Below, one piece after another: positions 60,101 to 64,000 of a DNA stretch of 64,000 bases; position 1 is the first letter of the stretch, and the number at the start of each line of letters is the position of its first letter. This stretch comes from Streptomyces aureoverticillatus (GTDB lineage Bacteria; Actinomycetota; Actinomycetes; Streptomycetales; Streptomycetaceae), in contig NZ_BMSY01000012.1 of NCBI RefSeq assembly GCF_014649395.1, forward strand, positions 124,001-188,000. Reading direction: 5' to 3'. The position numbers and the translations under genes were made by a program. The notes beneath the pieces were generated by a model. The model was not told the origin of the DNA. It saw nothing but the letters and a program-made list of their open reading frames with translations, and searched no databases.

Positions 60101-63100
60101 GAACACCGAGTGGTGCACGGTCACTTGGAGGACGTGGTCGTCCTCGCCGAGCCGCAGCACGGTGGGGCGGATCAGCGGGCCCCGGGCCAGGTCGAAGGGG
60201 GTGTGCGCACTGCGCTCGGTGAACTCCAGGGCGCCGCGCAGCGGATCGTCCGTGCCGCTCAGGTCGAGGTGCTCCACCACGAGGTCCGCGCTGTCCATGT
60301 AGGCGACGCGGGGCGTGCCGTCGGCGGAGTCGTCGGCGGCTGCGTTCTCGTAGTGGCTGCGCAGCACCGCGTGCCGGTCGAGCACCGTGCGCAGTGCCCG
60401 TTCGAGGGCGGGGAGGTCCAGCGGGCCGCGTATCCGATAGGTGGTGTCGGGCATGACGTACGCGACGGAGTGCGGCTGCAGCCGGTCCAGGAACCACAAG
60501 CGCTTCTGCGCGAAGGACAGTTGGGGCTGCTCGTCCGCCGGCCGCCGGGTGGGGGCGCTGCGGGCGAACGGCACCGCCCCGCCGAGCGCGGCGGTGAGCC
60601 GCGCGACCGTGCGGTGGCTGAAGATCGCGCGGAGCGGCAGGTCGACGCCGAACACCTTGCTCACCCGGGCGGTGACCCGGGTGGCGAGCAGCGAGTGTCC
60701 GCCCAGGTCGAAGAAGTCGTCGTGGACGCCGACGCGTTCCAGGCCGGTCGCCTCGGCCCAGATCCGGGCCATGGCGGCCTCCCGCTCGTCGCGGGGCGCG
60801 GCGTAGCTCTCCGCCACGCCGGACTCGCGGTCGGGCAGCGGAAGGGCCTTGCGGTCGAGCTTGCCGGGGCCGGTCAGCGGCAGCTTCGGCAGCGTGACGA
60901 CATAGCTGGGCACCATGTAGTCGGGGAGCAGCCCTTCGAGGTACGAGCGCAGGGCCGCGCCGTCCACCTCCGCGCCTGCCGCCGGAGCCACGTAGGCGGC
61001 GAGGCGCAGGTCGCCGCGGACCAGTTCGGTCGGCACCACGGCGGCCTCCGCCACGTCGGGGTGCTCGCCGAGCAGGGCCGCGATCTCGCCCGGTTCGATG
61101 CGGTAGCCGCGGATCTTGAGCTGGTCGTCGGCGCGGCCGAGGAACTGCAGCGTGCCGTCGTGGTTGCGGCGGGCCAGGTCGCCGGTGCGGTAGAGGCGGG
61201 CGCCCGGGGTGCCGGCGAAGGGGTCCGGGATGAAGCGGACCGCCGTCAGGTCGGGCCGGTTGAGGTAGCCGCGGGCCAGGCAGGCGCCGCCGACGTACAG
61301 CTCGCCGGGGATGCCCGCGGGCACCGGACGCATCCGCTCGTCGAGGAGATGGACGCGGGTGTTGGCGATCGGGCTGCCGACGGGCGGGTCCGTCGGCCAG
61401 TCCAGCGGGTCGCCCTCCAGGAGGTGGGCGGTGATGACGTGGGCCTCGGTGGGGCCGTAGTGGTTGTCGAGGCGGGCGTCGGGCAACCGGTCGATCAGGT
61501 CGGTGAGTTCGCGAGTGAGGTGCAGCTGATCACCGGCCGGGTGGATGTCGAGCAGCGGTGGCAGCGTCTCGCGCCCGCTCGCGGCCTGCGCGATCTGCTC
61601 CAGGACCATGGGCGGGCAGAACAGCCGGCGGGTGCCCGTGCGGAGCATGGTGTCGAGCAGTCGGTCGGGGTCGCGCCGCTCGTCCTCGGTGACGAGGACG
61701 ACGGTCCCGCCGTCCAGCCAGGTGGAGAACAGCTCCTGGAACGAGATGTCGAAGTTGATGGCGGAGAACTGCAGCGTCGGGCCCGCGACGCGGGCGCGGT
61801 CGCGCTGCCAGCGCACCATGTTCAGCAGGGGGCGGTGCGTCATCGCCACGCCCTTCGGGCGGCCCGTGGAGCCCGAGGTGTAGATGACGTAGACGAGGTG
61901 GTCGGTCGCGCCGGACCGCGGCGGGTCGGTGCGCGGGCGCCCGTCCGGTGCGGGCGGTTCGACGGCGGTGACGCCGTCCGGGAGCCGGTCCACGAGCCCG
62001 GGGGCCACGACGGCGCGGCGGGCCCCGGCGTCGCCGAGCATGAAGGCGAGGCGTTCCTGCGGGGTCTGGGGGTCCAGCGGCAGATACGCCGCGCCGGCCT
62101 TGAGCACGCCGAGCAGGGCGGCCACGAGTTCCGTGCCGCGGGGCAGCAGCAGGCCGACCATCGTCTCCGGGCCGACGCCCGCGTCCTTCAGCTGCCAGGC
62201 GAGCTGGTTGGCACGTGAGTTGAGCTCCCAGTACGAGAGCCGTTCCTCGCCCCACACCAGGGCGGTCGCGTCGGGGGTGCGGACGACCTGCTTCTCGAAC
62301 TCGTCGACGACCGTGGTGTCGGGGAGGTCGGTGCCGGTGTCGTTCCAGCCGTTGAGGAGGAGGTCCAGCTCGGCGGGCGGCGACATGACCGTTTCGCCGA
62401 GCGGGCGCCGCGGGTCGCGGGCGACGGCGGTCAGGAAGGTGACGTAGTGCTCGGCGAGGCGCTCGGCCGTGGCACGGTCGAAGAGGTCGACCGCGTACAC
62501 GAGATGGCCGCGGAGGCCCCCGTCGGCGTGCTCGACCATGTGCAGTTCCAGGTCGAAGCGGGTGGTGTACCAGCGCGCGGTGAACTTCTCCGCCGTCGTG
62601 CCGTCGAGGGCGAGGCGGCAGCGCGGGGTGAACAGGTCGAACCAGGTCTGCGCGATCGGGTTGCGGCCGATCTCGCGGGGCGGGGCCAGCTCCTCCACGA
62701 TCCGCTCGAACGGCAGCTCCTCGTGCGCGAAGGCGTCCAGGGTGGTGTCGCGCACCGCCTCGACGAGGTCGGCGAACGACGTCTCCGGGTCGATCCGGGT
62801 CCGCAGCGGCAGCGAGTTCACGAAGAACCCGATCAGGTCCTCCAGTTCGGGCCGGTTCCGGCCCGCGGTGGGGCAGCCCACCACGACGTCGTCGGTGCGC
62901 GCGTACCGGCCGAGGACCGCCTGGTAGCCGGCGAGCGTGGTCATGAAGAGGGTGGCGCGCCGGTCACGGGAGATGTCACGCAGCGCGTCGGTGACGTCGG
63001 CCGGCACGGTGAAGGACACGGTCCCGCCCCGGTAGGACGGCACCGGCGGCCGGGGGCGGTCGGTGGGCAGTTCCAGCACCGGGGGTGCCCCGGCAAGCCG

Positions 63101-63826
63101 CTCCCGCCAGTACGCGACGTCGTCGGCGGTCGCCTCGCCGGAGAGTGCCTCGCGCTGCCACACCGCGAAGTCCGCGTAGTCCACGGCCAGTTCGGGCCAG
63201 GACGGGGCGGCGCCCGAGCGGGCCGCGTGGTAGGCGGTGCTGAGGTCGGCCTCGAACACGCCGATGGACAGGCCGTCGAAGACGACGTGGTGCACCGTCA
63301 CCTGGAGCACGTGGTCGTCGGGGCCGAGCCGCAGCAGCGTGGTGCGCAGCAGCGGGCCGGTGTCGAGGTCGATGGGCGTGCGGGCGGCCTCGCGGACGAA
63401 CGCCAGCACGGCCGCGTACGGATCGGGGGTGTCGGAGACGTCGACCACGTCGAGCCGGGTCTGCTCGGCCTCGTCGAACACCAGGCCGGGCTGTCCGTCG
63501 GCGTTCTCGAAGCGGCTGCGCAGCACCGCGTGCCGGGCGGTCACGGCGCGCAGGGCCGCCGCCAGGGCGTCGACGTCGAGCGGCCCGCGCAGCCGGTACG
63601 TGGCGTCGGGCATCACGTACGCGATGGCTCCCGGCTGGAGTTGGTCCAGGAACCACAGCCGTGTCTGTGCGAAGGACGGCTCGGCGGGCGCTCCTTGGGG
63701 GCGGGGCGCGAGGACCGGTCCGGCGGCGCCCGCCGCTCCCGCGGCGGTGGAGCGTCGCCCGCCCCGCAGGCGCTGGGCGAGCAGCGCGGCCTGGCCCGGA
63801 GAGAGCCGGGGGCGTTCGGCGTTCAT
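54143..63826 (-). CDS. three-module non-ribosomal peptide synthetase (C-A-T x3)
   Basis: This 3227-residue protein has three modules. Module 1: C 48-480 (HHVVFDG 179-185), A 505-995 (YTSGSTGRPKG, NHYGPTE 788-794), carrier 1010-1080 (LGGHS, Ser1045). Module 2: C 1100-1535 (HHSVFDG 1238-1244), A 1565-2050 (NQWGSTE 1847-1853, an altered A5 core), carrier with Ser2096. Module 3: C 2158-2580 (HHAVFDG 2286-2292), A 2610-3115 (NHYGPTE 2914-2920), carrier with Ser3170. There is no epimerase, reductase or thioesterase domain. Specificity pockets read by eye are DIQFHAHVIK (partly proline-like), DVYLVTQVVK and DAWALGHVVK; I assign none firmly. Because module 1 starts with a C domain, an upstream module or acyl donor is expected, perhaps beyond the right edge. 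ATG 63826 follows GGAGG. Confidence 0.96.
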   Translation of the reverse strand: MNAERPRLSPGQAALLAQRLRGGRRSTAAGAAGAAGPVLAPRPQGAPAEPSFAQTRLWFLDQLQPGAIAYVMPDATYRLRGPLDVDALAAALRAVTARHAVLRSRFENADGQPGLVFDEAEQTRLDVVDVSDTPDPYAAVLAFVREAARTPIDLDTGPLLRTTLLRLGPDDHVLQVTVHHVVFDGLSIGVFEADLSTAYHAARSGAAPSWPELAVDYADFAVWQREALSGEATADDVAYWRERLAGAPPVLELPTDRPRPPVPSYRGGTVSFTVPADVTDALRDISRDRRATLFMTTLAGYQAVLGRYARTDDVVVGCPTAGRNRPELEDLIGFFVNSLPLRTRIDPETSFADLVEAVRDTTLDAFAHEELPFERIVEELAPPREIGRNPIAQTWFDLFTPRCRLALDGTTAEKFTARWYTTRFDLELHMVEHADGGLRGHLVYAVDLFDRATAERLAEHYVTFLTAVARDPRRPLGETVMSPPAELDLLLNGWNDTGTDLPDTTVVDEFEKQVVRTPDATALVWGEERLSYWELNSRANQLAWQLKDAGVGPETMVGLLLPRGTELVAALLGVLKAGAAYLPLDPQTPQERLAFMLGDAGARRAVVAPGLVDRLPDGVTAVEPPAPDGRPRTDPPRSGATDHLVYVIYTSGSTGRPKGVAMTHRPLLNMVRWQRDRARVAGPTLQFSAINFDISFQELFSTWLDGGTVVLVTEDERRDPDRLLDTMLRTGTRRLFCPPMVLEQIAQAASGRETLPPLLDIHPAGDQLHLTRELTDLIDRLPDARLDNHYGPTEAHVITAHLLEGDPLDWPTDPPVGSPIANTRVHLLDERMRPVPAGIPGELYVGGACLARGYLNRPDLTAVRFIPDPFAGTPGARLYRTGDLARRNHDGTLQFLGRADDQLKIRGYRIEPGEIAALLGEHPDVAEAAVVPTELVRGDLRLAAYVAPAAGAEVDGAALRSYLEGLLPDYMVPSYVVTLPKLPLTGPGKLDRKALPLPDRESGVAESYAAPRDEREAAMARIWAEATGLERVGVHDDFFDLGGHSLLATRVTARVSKVFGVDLPLRAIFSHRTVARLTAALGGAVPFARSAPTRRPADEQPQLSFAQKRLWFLDRLQPHSVAYVMPDTTYRIRGPLDLPALERALRTVLDRHAVLRSHYENAAADDSADGTPRVAYMDSADLVVEHLDLSGTDDPLRGALEFTERSAHTPFDLARGPLIRPTVLRLGEDDHVLQVTVHHSVFDGVSIQLFEEELAHAYRAATTGGGPAPAPLPVDYADFAAWQRRTLTDEVAAEHAAYWRQKLGGAPPTLELPTDLPRPLQPSYGAGIIRFDLPEEVVTRLRAIAGAREATLFMVTAAAYQLLLGRWAGTDDVVIGCPAAGRDRPELERLIGLFVNSLPLRTDLSGAPAFGELLDRVRETTLDAFAHQELPFERLVEELAPPRDIGRNPIVQAWFDLFTPGCRLRVEGADAERIVPEGGTTRFDLELRLAEEDSGGLSGELVYATDLFERSTMEVFAEHYAALVARVAEAPDRPAGELVDLAPAERRRLLTDFNDSALTGVDPDATVVGRFEEQARRAPDAPALIAEGTRWTYRELDERADRLAAALRARGIGLESRVAVCLPRTADLPLTLLAVAKAGAVCVALDPDHPAQRLRLLAEDSGAALVVTTRTTDVDWPVPVSTPADLDAQADAADPDAPADDARRAGPENALYVVYTSGSTGRPKGVVMDHGPTARLMHWAARRYAPAPVALQYFPVTSDVCAYEVWSTWWTGGTLVLADERDRYDTGRLAALVETHKVTTALLPGTVLNELAARHRERLGTLTEVVTTGDRLVVTDAIRALGVRLDNQWGSTEVNVVTAGRLTPPTDDWPTLPGIGAPVSEARIYVLDDRLRPVPTRVPGDLYVAGPPLARGYLGRPDLTAEFFLPDPFAAGPGARMYRTGDRGRWRADGTLEFLGRADFQLKVHGYRVEPGEIETVLESHPAVSRAAVTALTDGPDTRLVAHLETPGVDTDALLDWLGERLPAHMTPQDFVALPVLPTTATGKIDRGALPRPERTATDGAPRHDVDERIADVWEEVLGHRDFGIHDDFFALGGHSLLCVDVLHRVGRIFGVELPLRVMFTHRTVARLANAVTAADAPRPGAPDDGRTAAAERSGAPRVPSFAQRRLWFLERLQPGLPAYLVPFAYRLRGPLDADALSRAFTGVQDRHEALRGRFHEVDGEPVVVPGPAVPLAVVALDDAADPVRAAEEHVARDAVTPFDVTGGELVRGTLLRLAPDEHVLSVVVHHAVFDGLSRKIFGRELTAAYQGQDVPEPPYQYADFAARQHEELTDAAYAEHTAHWRKALADAPAALELPVARPRPPVPSYRGSVVEFTVGGDTARGLRELAKSRGATPFMTALAAFQVLLGRSAGVDDVVVGSPVAGRHRPGLDRLIGFFVNLLPLRADLSADPRFDQLLDRVREDTLEAFVHQDLPFEQLVEELAPPRDLGRNPVVQVCFQLFDADSLDEFAPPGLDVSPFDGMGAVTRFDLEMHLTAQPDGTLAGELVHATDLFDEADMRRLASHYTTLLDSVVRTPDAPIRSLPMAGSGERDLVLHTYNRTRTGGRTAPDAVGPTVAEAFARQAAHTPDAPALVHGAERVTYARLDERADRVAGLLAGHGPEAVVAVLLPRGAELVGALLGVLKTGAAYLPVDPHLPEERIAFLLADAGAVTVLTVPELAHLVPGEWPVTLLRPDGAGALPRPDAPATTSAPATTPGSVTTPAPAAAPAHRATEANAAYVLYTSGSTGHPKGVTVTHASLLNLVRWHLDTYGLGPGDVVSQVASPSFDAAGWEIWPTLLSGACLDVPDDETAGSPAALVEHFARAGTTIAFAPTPLAEAVLDQPSAGSTALRALLTGGDVLRPRPSAGPGPAVVNHYGPTENAVVATATGPLTAPWELPPIGSPLTGVAAYVLDEALRPVGVGVPGELYLGGAGVARGYVGNPALTAQRFLPDPFGGEPGARMYRTGDLALWLEDGDLRFLGRADDQIALRGYRVEPGEIEAALLSHPRVGGAAVAAAQSPNGRQLVGYVVASGEEPTPGELRAHLAAALPRHMIPSAFVFLTELPLTASDKVDRRALPAPEWTTGGGTAAPRTATEEAVAAIWDEVLGLETNGEDGVGVHDDFFDRGGHSLLATQVITRVDEAFGARLPLRALFEHRTVAELAAVVEAAVRAEIDAMQDEEVAEELR

Positions 63827-63852
63827 GCGGCCTCCAGGTGGGTGTGCACGGC

Positions 63853-63898
63853 GTTCCTTCGTGCGGCGGGGGCGGGTGTGTTCCTTCGCGCGGCGGGG
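63853..63898. repeat. short direct repeat upstream of the NRPS gene
   Basis: GTTCCTTCGTGCGGCGGGG (63853-63871) recurs with one change at 63880-63898, a 27-bp period. It lies between the MbtH-like remnant and the NRPS ribosome-binding site. No function can be assigned. Confidence 0.6.
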
Positions 63899-63914
63899 AG
63901 CGGGTGGGGGCGGG

Positions 63915-64000
63915 TCAGCGGCAGCCGGTCGACGGCTCCTGACCCACGGGCCCGAGGGAATACTGCTCCTCGTGGTTCACGACGACGCGATGACGCATCT
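63915..64000 (-). pseudogene. truncated MbtH-like coding sequence, cut by window edge
   Basis: Reading leftward from the window edge, the frame gives MRHRVVVNHEEQYSLGPVG, then QEPSTGCR and a TGA at 63915. VNHEEQYS followed by a WP motif is the hallmark of MbtH-like proteins, small activators of NRPS adenylation domains that usually precede the NRPS gene. Here the Trp of WP is Gly and the next conserved Trp is Cys, each one base from TGG. The sequence stops where about 40 residues of the family should follow. The N-terminus may extend beyond the window. It looks like a decayed remnant. Confidence 0.6.

Noticed and set aside
56420..62218. A 1932-codon open frame on the + strand
   Set aside because: It is antisense to the NRPS; the complement of GC-rich biased codons stays open. 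Composition is Val/Gly/Arg/Glu-rich without motifs.
49500..64000. A confirmed phosphonate cluster
   Set aside because: No PEP mutase gene (the entry enzyme) is visible, so phosphonate remains one of several options for the decarboxylase substrate.
1..64000. tRNA/rRNA genes, CRISPR arrays, insertion sequences, prophage or attachment sites
   Set aside because: I looked for cloverleaf-like genes, regularly spaced short repeats, transposase motifs and integrase genes and found none. The only regular arrays are the 72-bp and 30-bp tandem repeats without spacers.

Overview
The window is very GC-rich, with strong G/C bias at third codon positions, many GTG starts and GTGA/ATGA start-stop overlaps. 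Its genes (MsiK-type sugar ABC operon without an ATPase, LutABC, leaderless regulator promoters, an intergenic repeat I recognise from Streptomyces, an NRPS cluster) point to a Streptomyces chromosome or a close relative. I see no rRNA, tRNA, CRISPR array, insertion sequence or phage gene.

Layout. 1-1473: NmrA-type oxidoreductase (cut by the left edge) divergent from a LysR regulator. 1534-6885: complete five-gene peptide/nickel ABC importer read leftward. 6996-14626: acyl-CoA metabolism block with an NADPH:quinone oxidoreductase, a coupled pair of acyl-CoA dehydrogenases, an XRE-cupin regulator, a dienoyl-CoA-reductase-like SDR and an enoyl-CoA hydratase, interrupted by a frame-broken gene (12275-13651) that fuses a possible pore-forming-type region to a beta-propeller. 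14694-16797: LmbE-family deacetylase and proline-iminopeptidase-like hydrolase. 16953-19890: lactate oxidation operon lutABC. 19965-24623: glycine betaine/choline-type ABC importer whose ATPase gene lies on the opposite strand from its permease and binding-protein genes, separated by a methyltransferase gene and a 72-bp tandem repeat. 24767-33269: LacI regulator and a five-gene sugar operon (binding protein, two permeases, GH13 glucosidase, secreted GH87-like glucanase), read as an alpha-1,3-glucan utilisation locus. 33292-47959: regulators and enzymes, including a response regulator with two tandem sensor kinases (one with a degraded ATP site), a TetR/methyltransferase pair with two palindromes, two exported hydrolases, an SGNH hydrolase and a TetR gene. 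47987-49441: GAPDH with an N-terminal extension.

49500-64000: a biosynthetic gene cluster read leftward. From the right edge it holds an MbtH-like remnant, a three-module NRPS (C-A-T x3, no terminal thioesterase), a DegT-family aminotransferase, a type II thioesterase, the two subunits of a phosphonopyruvate/sulfopyruvate-decarboxylase-like ThDP enzyme, a possible 30-residue peptide and an MFS exporter. Decarboxylase plus aminotransferase would turn a 3-substituted pyruvate into an aldehyde and then an amine (2-aminoethylphosphonate or taurine type), so the product may be a phosphonate- or sulfonate-bearing peptide. This is the most promising candidate for an undescribed system here. The right end of the cluster is outside the window.
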